A DNA stretch of 64,000 nucleotides from Bacteroidetes bacterium GWB2_32_14. GTDB lineage: Bacteria; Bacteroidota; Bacteroidia; Bacteroidales; UBA12077. Below, piece by piece: positions 34,245-44,598 of this stretch. The stretch lies in NCBI GenBank assembly GCA_001768235.1, contig MENK01000014.1, forward strand, positions 162,580 to 226,579, written 5' to 3'. The translations under genes were made by a program, and so were the position numbers. Every line of letters begins with the position of its first letter. Within the stretch, counting starts at the first letter, position 1. The notes beneath the pieces were generated by a model. The model searched no databases and was not told where the DNA came from. It saw only the letters and a list, made by a program, of their open reading frames with translations.

Positions 34245-37200
34245 TTCCCTGGCCTTTAAGAACAACAAATCCTTTTTTAGAATGAGTTCTATGTTCAATA
34301 TTATCAGTAATTGTAAAGATGTAAAAATAGGTTTCTTCCGGCAACAGATTTCCACTCATATTTTTACCATCCCATGCAGCATCGTTGCTGTAATCTTTTT
34401 TCCTGTACACTTCTGTACCCCACCTGTTATAAATTATAAGTTCATTTGATTCTGAAGTGCTTATATCAACTCCTTTTAAAATAAAATAATCGTTAATACC
34501 ATCTCCATTGGGTGAGAATCCTGTCGGTGTAAAAATTGATTCCAGGGTTATAGTAACCGTATCAATAATATCGGCACATTCTCCTTTCCTGATAATCCAC
34601 TCCACATCAATATCTGTATTATATGCTCCGTATAAATTCGATATTTCTGCAGATGTATCCTGTTCGTTGCTTATCGTGCCCGGGCCTGAAATAATATTCC
34701 ATAATGATGTTGTTTCACGAATAAGATCCAAAGTATCATATGACCCATTTAGCTGATATTCATCAACAAAATACAAAGTGGTATCTGGTCCGGCATTCAC
34801 GTTTACCGTTTTACGATACATTAAAATATCAATTATTGATGAGTCGGAACATTTCCAGTTTGTTTCCTTCCATTGAATAGTGTAATTGCCTGCAACATCA
34901 ATATGCATGGTTGTATTAAATACGGTATCATTTTCAAAAATAGCATTCCCTGCTCCATTGATATAACTCCATATCCCTTTGCCTAAAGTAGGTACCGCTT
35001 TTAAAGCTATTAACGTATCGCAGATTTCGTTATCCGATCCAGCGTTTGATTCAGGCCAGCCATAAACTAAAATTTTTGAAAGCCCGTGTATATTTGTAGC
35101 AAAGCAACCATTAACATCAGTTATCGAATCAATAACATAATTAAAAATAGAATTTGTTAACCCAGTTACCGGATTTACATTAATCAGGGTATTTGTACCA
35201 TTTATTCCATTCTGAGTATAAGATTGGAATCCATCGCTGTAGTACAAGGTATAAGGATAAGTTCCCGAGGTAATAGTAAAATCCAGTTCAATGGCTTCGT
35301 TACTGCAAATTGTCGTGTCGATATCATGAATAACTCCGACAGGTAAGGGGTGAATATCAATAGTTACAGGGCTGCTTACATCCTGACAGCAACTATCTAT
35401 TCCCGAACGGACATATCTTCTGAAATATGATTTTTCTTCCAATTCCGCAGACTGGTAATCACGAGAAAATGCATCATCAGAAATTTCTTCCCATGATGAT
35501 AAATCTAAACTTTTTTCCCATTGATAATGGTACTCCCCGTCGCCACCAGATGGATTCGTGCCAACCAGTAATTCGGGAGATGTGCTATCGCAGGTAAAAA
35601 TTAATGCTCCATTGGTAATTGTATTTGAGCTGATTAGCGGTAAAACATTTATTTTATGATATGTACTGGTATCCTGGCAATCGCCCGAAATAACGATTCT
35701 TCGGTAATATGTAGTTTCAAATAATTCATCGGGGGCAAAATCTTTCCTGATGGAATCGCTCGCGATTGTCCAGCTTGAACCATTCAAACTTTTCTGCCAG
35801 GAGAATTCGTAAGAACCAGCCCCCAGGCCATTTACCGGGGTTTCGCCAATTATCTCAACGGGTTGCTGTCCATAGCATTTTTCCTGATCGGGGATTAAAA
35901 TATTATTCTGTATCCGGGGTAATCCAACAATTTGAATGATATTGCTTGTGTCGTAACAAGCACCGGAAATAACTGTTCGCCTGTAAAACGTTGTATCAAT
36001 AATAGTCCCGCCCCAGCACACGGTATCGTTAACAGGAGTTAACGAATTCCATGCTGAAATATCGTTGCTGTATTGCCAATCGTAAACATAAGTACCAGTG
36101 CCAATTCCTCCAGACAACACCGTAGTACCTGTTAATGTATCGGCCTGATTTTCGATACAAATGGTATCGGTTCCGAATATGTTGTTACCCAGGATAGGAG
36201 GCTGAACAATAATTTTTACAATATTGCTTGTATCGCTATAAATGCCGGATTCAACAATTCTCCTGTAATAAGTAGTATCGATAAGCGATGGAGGCTGATA
36301 ATCACGCTCGTTATTTGTGCCAACGGCACTTGCCCAAACGGAACTGTTTGTTTTTTGCTGCCACAAAAAGGTATAAGTCCCTGTACCTCCTTTAGGCGTG
36401 GATCCATCGAGTAATTCAGGGATATCGGCATAACAAACATCCTGATTGTTGAGAATTGAATTAAACATGAAGCCTGTTAAAGGAACGACAATCCATTTAT
36501 TAAACGTACCGGAATTATAGTATATTACACCATCATCTCCGCTTGTAGCACCATAAGTAACAGAACCGGGGATATTTGTAAGAATACCCGGGGTGCCTCC
36601 TTTGAGAGAATAATCATTAGAAGGAGAAATATAATTTTTACCATACACGACTATACCGCCACCGCCGCCACCACCAGTTCCTGAAATATTCGGATTGTTT
36701 GTACTACCCCCTTTTCCGCCATTTGCTGATCGAGTAAAGGTTCCATCAACAGTAACAGCATCTATAATTATTGTACCACCGGCACCACCACCACCACCTG
36801 ATGCTGAAGCAACAGCAGTAACTGATTCTCCGTCGGCAATCACTTTATAGTTGTTAGACCGGATATAGTTTGATAAAACAATAACTATTCCTCCTCCATT
36901 TCCGCCCCGGGTAGCAGTATAAGTATCTGCCTGTGTACCTGAACCACCACCACCACCCATAAGAGCTGTTGAATCATTATAGTAATTCATTTCAAAACCA
37001 AAACCATTTCTTCCACCCAAGAAATTAATTGAGGGGGAAACAAAACCACATTCCAGAGTATCTTCACCGCCGCCATTTCCGCCAATACCTTTGTTTCCAC
37101 CACCACCACCACCGGCAAAACGCCCATTACCACCACCACCGGCATTTGCCCATCGGCCAAGTCCTTTTGCAAATAAAGAGTTGTATTTTGCTACTCCTTC

Positions 37201-37839
37201 GCCTTTATAGCCTGCACTATCGAATGACTCAGGGAAATAATAATCATGAAATATAGTTGTATCAGAACTGCCACAAACACCCGAAGAACTTACAGGTTGC
37301 GCACCAAGATAACCCTTACTGGTAACATCAATGTTTGCATTCAGGATAAGAGTATCGTTTGCAAAAAAAGCCAATACACCACCAGTACTTCCATCCCAGG
37401 GTTTGCAGGTTAATACACCTGTAATTTCCGCATTTATATACCGTGGAACTCTTATCAGCTGTACACTGTCCGATACATTATACGTGTAGGCCAATGGATT
37501 ATTGAAAGTGATTTTATTATTGATATAATCCACATCATACACAATAATAAATTCATACCGGCCAACATTAAACATTCTGTCTGCCTGAACGGTTCCAAAA
37601 TTTATAGGATTAGACATGCTGGTAGTGGGAGCTGCCCCTTTCATCTGCATAATCAAAACCGTATCATCGGCGAAGAATTGTGATGCATCATCTACAACAA
37701 CATACCGCTTATTTGCTGCAACGGTATCAACATGTGTATAACTATTTATTATGCCCGATATTGGTGTTTGGGAAAATGAAACAGGGTTTATAAAAAGATT
37801 AAGTAAAAAAAATAAAGCTATTTTAATCGTGTTTTTCAA
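34237..37839 (-). CDS. Large cell-surface protein with type B T9SS sorting domain
   Basis: A 1200-residue secreted protein with a signal peptide (to about SFSQ). A glycine-rich region (about 230-413, runs such as GGGGGAGG) is followed by four repeats of about 95 residues (about 455-835) sharing YxxxWQ and TYYRRxVxSG. PKD-like segments (NAGSDNEICD, NAGPDTTLYF) precede the C-terminal CHU_C/gliding-motility type domain (about 1103-1200, GFSPNGDGINDYFILKG, YNRWGTEVY, AWDGK). That domain directs type IX export. It is probably an adhesin or surface scaffold, exported with the PorP/SprF protein encoded next. It is the first gene of the operon. Confidence 0.9.
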   Translation of the reverse strand: MKNTIKIALFFLLNLFINPVSFSQTPISGIINSYTHVDTVAANKRYVVVDDASQFFADDTVLIMQMKGAAPTTSMSNPINFGTVQADRMFNVGRYEFIIVYDVDYINNKITFNNPLAYTYNVSDSVQLIRVPRYINAEITGVLTCKPWDGSTGGVLAFFANDTLILNANIDVTSKGYLGAQPVSSSGVCGSSDTTIFHDYYFPESFDSAGYKGEGVAKYNSLFAKGLGRWANAGGGGNGRFAGGGGGGNKGIGGNGGGEDTLECGFVSPSINFLGGRNGFGFEMNYYNDSTALMGGGGGSGTQADTYTATRGGNGGGIVIVLSNYIRSNNYKVIADGESVTAVASASGGGGGAGGTIIIDAVTVDGTFTRSANGGKGGSTNNPNISGTGGGGGGGIVVYGKNYISPSNDYSLKGGTPGILTNIPGSVTYGATSGDDGVIYYNSGTFNKWIVVPLTGFMFNSILNNQDVCYADIPELLDGSTPKGGTGTYTFLWQQKTNSSVWASAVGTNNERDYQPPSLIDTTYYRRIVESGIYSDTSNIVKIIVQPPILGNNIFGTDTICIENQADTLTGTTVLSGGIGTGTYVYDWQYSNDISAWNSLTPVNDTVCWGGTIIDTTFYRRTVISGACYDTSNIIQIVGLPRIQNNILIPDQEKCYGQQPVEIIGETPVNGLGAGSYEFSWQKSLNGSSWTIASDSIRKDFAPDELFETTYYRRIVISGDCQDTSTYHKINVLPLISSNTITNGALIFTCDSTSPELLVGTNPSGGDGEYHYQWEKSLDLSSWEEISDDAFSRDYQSAELEEKSYFRRYVRSGIDSCCQDVSSPVTIDIHPLPVGVIHDIDTTICSNEAIELDFTITSGTYPYTLYYSDGFQSYTQNGINGTNTLINVNPVTGLTNSIFNYVIDSITDVNGCFATNIHGLSKILVYGWPESNAGSDNEICDTLIALKAVPTLGKGIWSYINGAGNAIFENDTVFNTTMHIDVAGNYTIQWKETNWKCSDSSIIDILMYRKTVNVNAGPDTTLYFVDEYQLNGSYDTLDLIRETTSLWNIISGPGTISNEQDTSAEISNLYGAYNTDIDVEWIIRKGECADIIDTVTITLESIFTPTGFSPNGDGINDYFILKGVDISTSESNELIIYNRWGTEVYRKKDYSNDAAWDGKNMSGNLLPEETYFYIFTITDNIEHRTHSKKGFVVLKGQGND

Positions 37840-37881
37840 GTTTTAACTGTTTAAAATTCTTATAAACTCTTCAATCAATAA

Positions 37882-37889
37882 CAAATATA
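37882..37889 (-). promoter_or_regulatory. -7 promoter element of the T9SS operon (TATATTTG)
   Basis: On the minus strand TATATTTG matches TAnnTTTG and lies 42 bases before the adhesin ATG. A TTG at 37912-37914 (minus strand) could be the -33 element, with a spacing somewhat longer than usual. Confidence 0.5.
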
Positions 37890-38020
37890 TAATTATTTTA
37901 AGTGAAAATGACAACTTTTCGTCAAATTAAATCAACAAAGTAATGATTAATAATTCTTTGCAAGATAAAAAAATGACTGCCAATTCATCTTTTCCCGAAT
38001 CTTTAAAAAAGATAGACTTT

Positions 38021-41000
38021 TTAATTGTTTGATGGTTTAAATACGGGTAATGTAAAGTGGAATGAAGTTCCTTTAAGTATTTCGGTTTCGTACCAGATTT
38101 CACCCCCTGAATTTTGAATAATATTTTTAACTATTGCCAGGCCCAATCCCATACCGCTTGATTTGGTTGTAAAATTTGGCCTGAAAAGTTTTTCCTGCAT
38201 TTCAGGTGCAATTCCTGAACCGTTATCGATAATTGTGAACCGGACAAATTCTGTTTCCCGGGTTAAATTGATTCGAATAATTCCGTCTTTCCCTTGCGGA
38301 ATTGCCTGGATAGCATTTTGAAAGAGGTTCCGAAATACAATAAGTAACTGTTCTTTATCGGCAAAAACAAATAATTCTTGTTCCGGGTTATAATCGATTA
38401 AGAATTTTATGTTTTCGTGATTTTGAAATAAGTTAAGAGTTTCGTTTAATTTTGAAATAATATCAACCTGTTCGGCGTTTGTACGAGGCATCGACGCAAA
38501 ATTTGAGAATTCTGTTGCTATAGAAGAAAGTGTGTTGATTTGCCCTATGAGCGAATTGGTAAATTTTTTAAGAATACTATCAAAATCGGGAGTATTATCT
38601 TTCCATGCCCGTTGAAGATACTGGACACTCAGTTTCATAGGTGTTAGCGGATTTTTTATTTCATGGGCAATTTGTTTAGCCATTTCGCGCCACGCCGATT
38701 CGCGCTCACTCTTGGCAAGTTTTTTTGCATTTTCGCTCAACTCATCAACCATTCTGTTGTACTCTTTTATTAAACTCCCTATTTCATCGAGGCTTTCATA
38801 TACAATCGGTTCATTCTTTTTTCCTAAATCAATCTCCCTGAATCGCTCCTGAATTAATTGTAATGGTTTTGTAATATTATTGGAAACAAAAATGGCAATT
38901 ACAACAGATAAAAGAATTAAGAAAAAATAAATATTTACAACAGCTACAACAATGGTATAAGTTTCTTTTTTTAACGCGCTTTGTTTTGTAAAATAAGGGA
39001 GATTTAAATAAGCCAACAATTCATTGTCATCATTAACAAAAGGAACATACGCTGATAAATAACTCAAATCACCAATCTTTTCTTTGTGAATAAATTTCCC
39101 ATTGTTATCAATAACCATTTCCCTGTAAGCTTCAACATTCATTTTTTTACCCATCAGGCCTTTTTCAAATACCTGGGGACGAGATGAAGCAAGAAGGTTT
39201 CCTTCAATATCATACAAATTAATATCTATATAAAAAACAGTTGAAAACTTGTCAAGTAAATAAGTAAGATAGTCTGAATAATCCGGGTTTAGATCGATTT
39301 CCCCGCCTAGTTTTTGTTTCATTTCAACAAAAACCGATTGTGTTTTTTCGCTTATGCTCTCGTATAGTTTTTTCTCGAACTGATCGATATTGTAATAAAC
39401 TGTTCCAAATCCAACAATAAGTAGTGAAAGTAACAAAACACCTATCATTGAAAATTTTATTTTATTTTTAAAATCATACTTAAAACTTTGAATGTTGCCC
39501 GGGAATTGGATTACAAAAAGCACCAAAGTAAATAATAAGTAATAAAAAACAAAGATGTAAGAAAGTGATGCGACAATATCGATTACCCTGATGCTATTAT
39601 TGCTAATAACTATTTGTGTTTCATCGTCAATTTTGTATATTAAATGATCATACAAATTATCGTTTGTGAAATAAAATTCTTCATTCGAAAACCACGATTC
39701 AGGCATTGTTCGTTGATATGTAAATTCCCCTGACCGTGTAATCAGCTCATTATTCCTGTATTTAGCATAGGAATAGTCGCTTAAAATTGTAGAAACAGCC
39801 AGCCTTTTATCTAACAACAATTCCGGGTAACCCAACTCCTGGGTAATAAGTTTAGAATCAAGAGAGACAAATAAGGATACCTCGTTATTCCATTCCTGTT
39901 TCCTGAATTTGAATTGCCCTAAATAGGTAATAATACCATTAACATTATCGAGAAAATAGAAATTGCTGTTTTGTAATTTTGTTCCCTGGGTTACAATATA
40001 ATTATTAAAAAAACTGTAACAATGAACAATCTCGGTACTGTTTCCCAAATCCAGGGTAAGATTGTCAATTGAATCGCAGACAGAAATCTGCAATTTATAT
40101 TTTATAAAATAACCCCCGAAATAGTTCATTTGCAGGTGCTCGAGAATTGCTCCCTCGTTTTGAATATAATTGCTTAACAAATCGATAACAACAGAATCTT
40201 TTTCAATTTTTTTAGCAGTAGATTCGAGTAACATTTCAGCAATCTGATCGTGTTCATTTGCCAGGTTTACAACAAGTACCTTGCGGGTTTCCTGATCCTT
40301 CTTTTTACTTGATGCCGTGATAACCAAAACAGTAAATATTGCAAAAAAGAGCAATAACAATATCATTACAGGGTAACTATAGCTCCTGTTTTTCAACCGG
40401 ATATAACAGATAAAAATCAGTATTATGATATAAAAGAGAACAGAAACAAAATCTATCTTGTAAATTAAAAAATAAATAATTGCTGAAAACACGAATAAAA
40501 CAGGTATTAACACTATTAATAATCTTTTGAATTGAATGCTTTCTTTTATTAAATAAGCTATCCTGTCGATAAACAAAAACAATGATGTTAACAGCAGGGC
40601 GATAATTACAAAACCAATCAATGTATATATCGATAAATCGAACAATTGATAAACATCAAAAGAAATGCTTGAATGAAGAATCAAACTTTGGAAGAAATAA
40701 TGTAAAATCAGAAAATAAAAAAAACTCAATACAAACAAACCTACAGAAATAAAAAGCTGTCCCGAATTCCTGAATTTGCATAAAAAAAAGTTAAACTCAG
40801 TATAAAAAATAATGAAGAAATAGAAAAGGAATATCGCATTTATAAGCAAATCGCCAAGCGAAGGAACAATAAACGATATAGCAAAATGATGGGGCTGAAA
40901 CAGCTCGAGCTGCTTAAAAACCTGGGGGAAATTATATATAAGCATTAAATACCTGCATAATGCAAGTAGTATAAATAAACCAAGAATACTATAATTGCGG

Positions 41001-41719
41001 GTAGTTATTGAATTTATCGCGTTTATTTTTTTCTTAATAAAAACAAAAATCAACAACAGTAAAAAAAACCAGGAACTTGCCGACAGGTACGCTTTTGTTA
41101 AATTATAAATTTTTTTCTCTTTATAAATTAGCGATAATACATAATCTCCTTCGGAGTTATAAATTTTTATACCTTCTTCCGGGTTATTGGAAATTTTAAT
41201 ATGTGCAAGAAGATTATATTCATCTCTGAATTCGTTTTTTATTATATTGTTTTCGTAAGAATATTCATTTTTAATAAGTATTAAAGCAAATATTGAACAT
41301 TCATTAAATTCTTTATACCTGACAACATACCAGCCATTACTTAGCTGTATGGTACCGGAATACATATTCGTGTCAATGGAAAAATTATCAACAGGGATCA
41401 GGTTATCTGTCCAAAAAAACAACGAATCATTTTTATAACCCAGGAGGATAATACCTTCCTTTTCAAATAAATCAGGAGATACAATATCTCGTTGATTCAT
41501 TAATTCATCAGGACGTAAAGAATCGAGCAAATGCAAAACATCCAGGATAGTTGCATCCGCTTTTTTTATTTTTTCATTAATAATTTGCTGAAAGTGTTGA
41601 ATTTTATCGGGCCCGATTTGGTCAGTTTTACTATTACGCCGGAATAAAAAAGCAAGAAATGCAAAAATGATGATTCCGATAATAATCCTGTATTTATATA
41701 AAACCGAGAAGATATTCAT
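38021..41719 (-). CDS. Very large membrane sensor histidine kinase (NtrY-like)
   Basis: A 1232-residue kinase. A first span near the N-terminus is followed by a small extracytoplasmic region, a multi-span block (about 220-463), a second extracytoplasmic region, spans near 745 and 930, a HAMP-like linker (about 940-990), then the kinase core. The H-box is AHEIKNPLTPMK with the phosphorylated His at about 1019; ATP-binding motifs DNGSGIAPEM and GMGLGLAIVKNII close the protein. The H-box form resembles NtrY. No response-regulator gene is adjacent, so it is an orphan here. It starts 52 bases after rlmH and is probably cotranscribed with it. Confidence 0.88.
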   Translation of the reverse strand: MNIFSVLYKYRIIIGIIIFAFLAFLFRRNSKTDQIGPDKIQHFQQIINEKIKKADATILDVLHLLDSLRPDELMNQRDIVSPDLFEKEGIILLGYKNDSLFFWTDNLIPVDNFSIDTNMYSGTIQLSNGWYVVRYKEFNECSIFALILIKNEYSYENNIIKNEFRDEYNLLAHIKISNNPEEGIKIYNSEGDYVLSLIYKEKKIYNLTKAYLSASSWFFLLLLIFVFIKKKINAINSITTRNYSILGLFILLALCRYLMLIYNFPQVFKQLELFQPHHFAISFIVPSLGDLLINAIFLFYFFIIFYTEFNFFLCKFRNSGQLFISVGLFVLSFFYFLILHYFFQSLILHSSISFDVYQLFDLSIYTLIGFVIIALLLTSLFLFIDRIAYLIKESIQFKRLLIVLIPVLFVFSAIIYFLIYKIDFVSVLFYIIILIFICYIRLKNRSYSYPVMILLLLFFAIFTVLVITASSKKKDQETRKVLVVNLANEHDQIAEMLLESTAKKIEKDSVVIDLLSNYIQNEGAILEHLQMNYFGGYFIKYKLQISVCDSIDNLTLDLGNSTEIVHCYSFFNNYIVTQGTKLQNSNFYFLDNVNGIITYLGQFKFRKQEWNNEVSLFVSLDSKLITQELGYPELLLDKRLAVSTILSDYSYAKYRNNELITRSGEFTYQRTMPESWFSNEEFYFTNDNLYDHLIYKIDDETQIVISNNSIRVIDIVASLSYIFVFYYLLFTLVLFVIQFPGNIQSFKYDFKNKIKFSMIGVLLLSLLIVGFGTVYYNIDQFEKKLYESISEKTQSVFVEMKQKLGGEIDLNPDYSDYLTYLLDKFSTVFYIDINLYDIEGNLLASSRPQVFEKGLMGKKMNVEAYREMVIDNNGKFIHKEKIGDLSYLSAYVPFVNDDNELLAYLNLPYFTKQSALKKETYTIVVAVVNIYFFLILLSVVIAIFVSNNITKPLQLIQERFREIDLGKKNEPIVYESLDEIGSLIKEYNRMVDELSENAKKLAKSERESAWREMAKQIAHEIKNPLTPMKLSVQYLQRAWKDNTPDFDSILKKFTNSLIGQINTLSSIATEFSNFASMPRTNAEQVDIISKLNETLNLFQNHENIKFLIDYNPEQELFVFADKEQLLIVFRNLFQNAIQAIPQGKDGIIRINLTRETEFVRFTIIDNGSGIAPEMQEKLFRPNFTTKSSGMGLGLAIVKNIIQNSGGEIWYETEILKGTSFHFTLPVFKPSNN

Positions 41720-41771
41720 TTATCCTTATTTTAACAGTACCAAAGTAATTAAAATATTAAAAAAATCATAT

Positions 41772-42245
41772 TTATTGATGGTGATATGGTTCACCGCGAA
41801 TAATAGTCATTGCCCTGTAAAGTTGTTCCATAAAAATCAGTCTTACCATTTGGTGAGAAAAAGTCATTTTAGAAAGTGCCAATTTACTTTTTGCCCGGGA
41901 ATACACATCTTCAGAGAATCCATAAGGGCCACCAATAATAAATACCAGGTTCTTTGTCCCGGCAATCATTTGTTTTTCAACAAACCCCGAAAATTCAACC
42001 GAAGAATACTCCTTCCCTTTTTCGTCAAGCAAAACAATATAATCTCCATCCTTTATTTGATCCAGAATTAATTCTCCTTCCTTTTGTTTTTGCTGATTCT
42101 CGTTTAGTTTTTTTGTATTTTTTATATCCTGTATTACTATTGACGAGAAAGGAATATAAAACGACAAGCGCTTCTCGTATTCAGCTATCCCGGATTTAAT
42201 GTAATCCAAATCTGTTTTGCCAATCATTACAAGTTTAACTTTCAT
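41772..42245 (-). CDS. rlmH: 23S rRNA (pseudouridine1915-N3)-methyltransferase
   Basis: A 157-residue SPOUT-class methyltransferase that methylates pseudouridine 1915 of helix 69 in the 70S ribosome. The knot region is visible: LVFIIGGPYGFSEDVYSRAK, SKLALSKMTFSHQMVRLIFMEQLYRA in outline, and the C-terminal RGEPYHHQ, which is diagnostic. Length is normal and the start MKVKLVMIGKTD fits. It is divergent from the DUF4783/nadC group. Confidence 0.96.
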   Translation of the reverse strand: MKVKLVMIGKTDLDYIKSGIAEYEKRLSFYIPFSSIVIQDIKNTKKLNENQQKQKEGELILDQIKDGDYIVLLDEKGKEYSSVEFSGFVEKQMIAGTKNLVFIIGGPYGFSEDVYSRAKSKLALSKMTFSHQMVRLIFMEQLYRAMTIIRGEPYHHQ

Positions 42246-42378
42246 CGGAAGTATTGAATTTTTTTATTCGGCATTTTTTTATAATTTTCGCAAAAATAAT
42301 ACCGAAAGTATTCTAACAATTTTTATTTATGGTTCAATTTTTGCAGCATAGCTTAATGCAAACTTAAGATTATTTAAA

Positions 42379-42786
42379 ATGAAAACCATTAAAAAATCTG
42401 TCCCATTCATTATAATATTCACCCTTATTTTTAACCTGGGTTCATTTTCATACGAGCAGGAAATTCCGCGTGATATTTCTATAGCTTTCAAAGTGGGAAG
42501 CGCCGAAGAATTAGCCCGGTATTTTAACAATACAATAGAATTGGTTATTCTGGATCAGGAAGATGTTTACAGTAAAATTCAGGCCCAGCAGATAATCGAT
42601 AATTTCTTTACCGACCATTTCCCTAAAAGCTTTGAAATAATACACCAGGGCGGAAAAGAAGAATCAAAATTTGCTATTGGTAAACTCGTGACATTTAATG
42701 GTACTTTCAGGGTTTACTTTTTATTAAAACTTAAAAACGATCAACCCTTTATTCATCAACTCAGAATTGAACAGGAAAATGAATAA
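42379..42786 (+). CDS. DUF4783 family protein, exported
   Basis: A 135-residue protein with a signal peptide (about 1-25). The remainder has an NTF2-like look: DISIAFKVGSAEELARYFNNTIELVI, a central QAQQIIDNFFTDHFPKSFEI and IGKLVTFNGTFRVYFLLK, as in DUF4783 proteins of Bacteroidota. Function unknown. Its stop overlaps the nadC start by 8 bases, so translation is coupled; DUF4783 next to nadC is a common arrangement in the phylum. Confidence 0.82.
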   Translation: MKTIKKSVPFIIIFTLIFNLGSFSYEQEIPRDISIAFKVGSAEELARYFNNTIELVILDQEDVYSKIQAQQIIDNFFTDHFPKSFEIIHQGGKEESKFAIGKLVTFNGTFRVYFLLKLKNDQPFIHQLRIEQENE

Positions 42787-43621
42787 TACCTTCCTCGACG
42801 AATTCATAATAAATGCGATTCACGAAGATATTGGCGATGGCGATCACTCAACACTTTCATGTATTCCAATTACAGCAACCGGTAAAGCTCACTTACTAAT
42901 CAAACAACAGGGCATTCTGGCCGGGGTAGAAGTTGCTCATCGGGTTTTTCAAATTATCGATAAAGATTTAAAAATAAATTTTCTTTTAAAAGATGGAGAC
43001 ACGGTTAAACCCGGCGACATTGCATTTATTATAAATGGAAAAACCCACTCCATACTTAAAGCCGAACGGCTGGTTTTAAATATTTTGCAGCGCATGAGTG
43101 GTATTTCCACAACAACAAACCAGTATGTTCAAAAAATTGCAGGTACAAAAGCAAAAGTTCTCGATACCCGAAAAACCACCCCCGGGATGCGTTATCTCGA
43201 AAAACTTGCCGTTAAAATCGGTGGTGGAGAAAATCACAGAATGGGTTTATACGATATGATTATGTTAAAAGACAATCACATCGATTTTGCAGGAGGAATA
43301 GAATCGGCAATTACAAAAACACTCGAATATCTCAAGACAATCAATAAAGATTTAAAAATTGAAGTAGAAGCAAGAAACATAGATGAAGTAAAGCAGATTC
43401 TGGCTGTTGGAGGCATTCACAGGATAATGCTCGATAATTTTACTGTTAAACAAACACGAGATGCCGTAAAACGAATAAACGGTAGATTTGAAATTGAATC
43501 ATCGGGAGGAATTACTTTAGATACTATCAGAAACTTTGCCGAATGCGGTGTTGATTTTATTTCTGTCGGGGCATTAACTCATCATATAAAAAGTTTGGAT
43601 ATGAGTTTAAAAGCTATTTAA
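42779..43621 (+). CDS. nadC: Nicotinate-nucleotide pyrophosphorylase (carboxylating)
   Basis: Converts quinolinate and phosphoribosyl pyrophosphate to nicotinate mononucleotide in de novo NAD synthesis. The 280-residue protein shows the diagnostic LDTRKTTPGMR (about 125-135), the KIGGGENHRMGLYDM stretch and KDNHI, plus the barrel end SSGGITLDTIRNFAE and GVDFISVGALTH. I use the ATG at 42779, not an upstream TTG, and it overlaps the DUF4783 stop by 8 bases. Confidence 0.96.
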   Translation: MNNTFLDEFIINAIHEDIGDGDHSTLSCIPITATGKAHLLIKQQGILAGVEVAHRVFQIIDKDLKINFLLKDGDTVKPGDIAFIINGKTHSILKAERLVLNILQRMSGISTTTNQYVQKIAGTKAKVLDTRKTTPGMRYLEKLAVKIGGGENHRMGLYDMIMLKDNHIDFAGGIESAITKTLEYLKTINKDLKIEVEARNIDEVKQILAVGGIHRIMLDNFTVKQTRDAVKRINGRFEIESSGGITLDTIRNFAECGVDFISVGALTHHIKSLDMSLKAI

Positions 43622-43653
43622 TTTACGGGTAGTTTTTAGCTCAATTATTCAAA

Positions 43654-44580
43654 ATGAAAAATCACTCAAAATTAGAAGCTTACTTTAATAAAAGATTAAC
43701 AAGATTAATTGATAAAGCAGAAAAAATTTCTTTTCCCGGGTTCAATGACGCAGCCCTCTACGATGTTATAATTTTCTTTTACAAAGGCATTCAAAGAGGA
43801 TATTTAGCCTCGCGTGCTTCTGCAATCGCGTTTAACTTTGCCCTGGCACTGTTTCCAACTGTTATTTTCTTATTTACATTAATTCCGTACATACCTGTAA
43901 ATAACCTGCAAACAGAACTATTAGAACTAATTCATGATTTCTTGCCTCAAAATGCGTATCGTTTTTTAGAAAATACATTGGTTTCAGTTATTACCCAGAA
44001 AAACGGCAGCGTACTATCAATAGGGGCTATTTCGAGCTTGATTTTTTCAACCAGTGGTGTTCATGCATTAATTGATGCATTCAATAACACCTACCACTCT
44101 TTTGATACCAGGAACTGGGTTGGTACCCGCCTAGTCGCCACATTACAGGTCTTTATCCTTTTTTTATTAATTGCTGTTGCCTTATTAATTATTGTTTTTA
44201 GCCAGGTAATCTTAAATATGCTTGTAGAATACCAGGTTCTGGAATACAATTTAACTTACTATCTTATTATTGCCGGTAAATGGATTGTAGCTACAGCATT
44301 GTTTTTCTTTGCTATTTCGTTTTTATATTATTATGCTCCTGCAAAAAAATCACAATGGCATTTTATATCAGCAGGTTCGTCTATGGCTACTATCCTGATT
44401 TTTTTAACATCCTTGGGATTCTCTTACTTTGTAAATAACTTTGGCCAATACAATAAGTTATATGGCTCAATAGGAACTATGATGGTTATATTATTATGGC
44501 TCTATTTTAACTCATTTGCATTAATTCTTGGATTTGAATTAAATGCAAGTATTAATAATGCGAAAACTCAAAAAGCCTAA
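43654..44580 (+). CDS. YihY/BrkB-family inner-membrane protein
   Basis: A 308-residue membrane protein with six spans. Family signs are ASRASAIAFNFALALFPTVI (about 51-70), PQNAYRFLENTL, the mid-protein ISSLIFSTSGVHALIDAFN and the C-terminal stretch LYGSIGTMMVILLWLYFNSFALILGFELNA in outline. The family was once called ribonuclease BN; that assignment is obsolete and its true role is unsettled. It is in a plus-strand group after nadC (32-base gap). Confidence 0.9.
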   Translation: MKNHSKLEAYFNKRLTRLIDKAEKISFPGFNDAALYDVIIFFYKGIQRGYLASRASAIAFNFALALFPTVIFLFTLIPYIPVNNLQTELLELIHDFLPQNAYRFLENTLVSVITQKNGSVLSIGAISSLIFSTSGVHALIDAFNNTYHSFDTRNWVGTRLVATLQVFILFLLIAVALLIIVFSQVILNMLVEYQVLEYNLTYYLIIAGKWIVATALFFFAISFLYYYAPAKKSQWHFISAGSSMATILIFLTSLGFSYFVNNFGQYNKLYGSIGTMMVILLWLYFNSFALILGFELNASINNAKTQKA

Positions 44581-44598
44581 ACACTCAACCTTATTACT

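Noticed and set aside
37029..37256. Histidine-rich plus-strand frame, superficially a metal-binding protein
   Set aside because: It is the antisense reading of the glycine-rich codons of the adhesin (GGN/ACC), so the His-rich pattern is an artefact.
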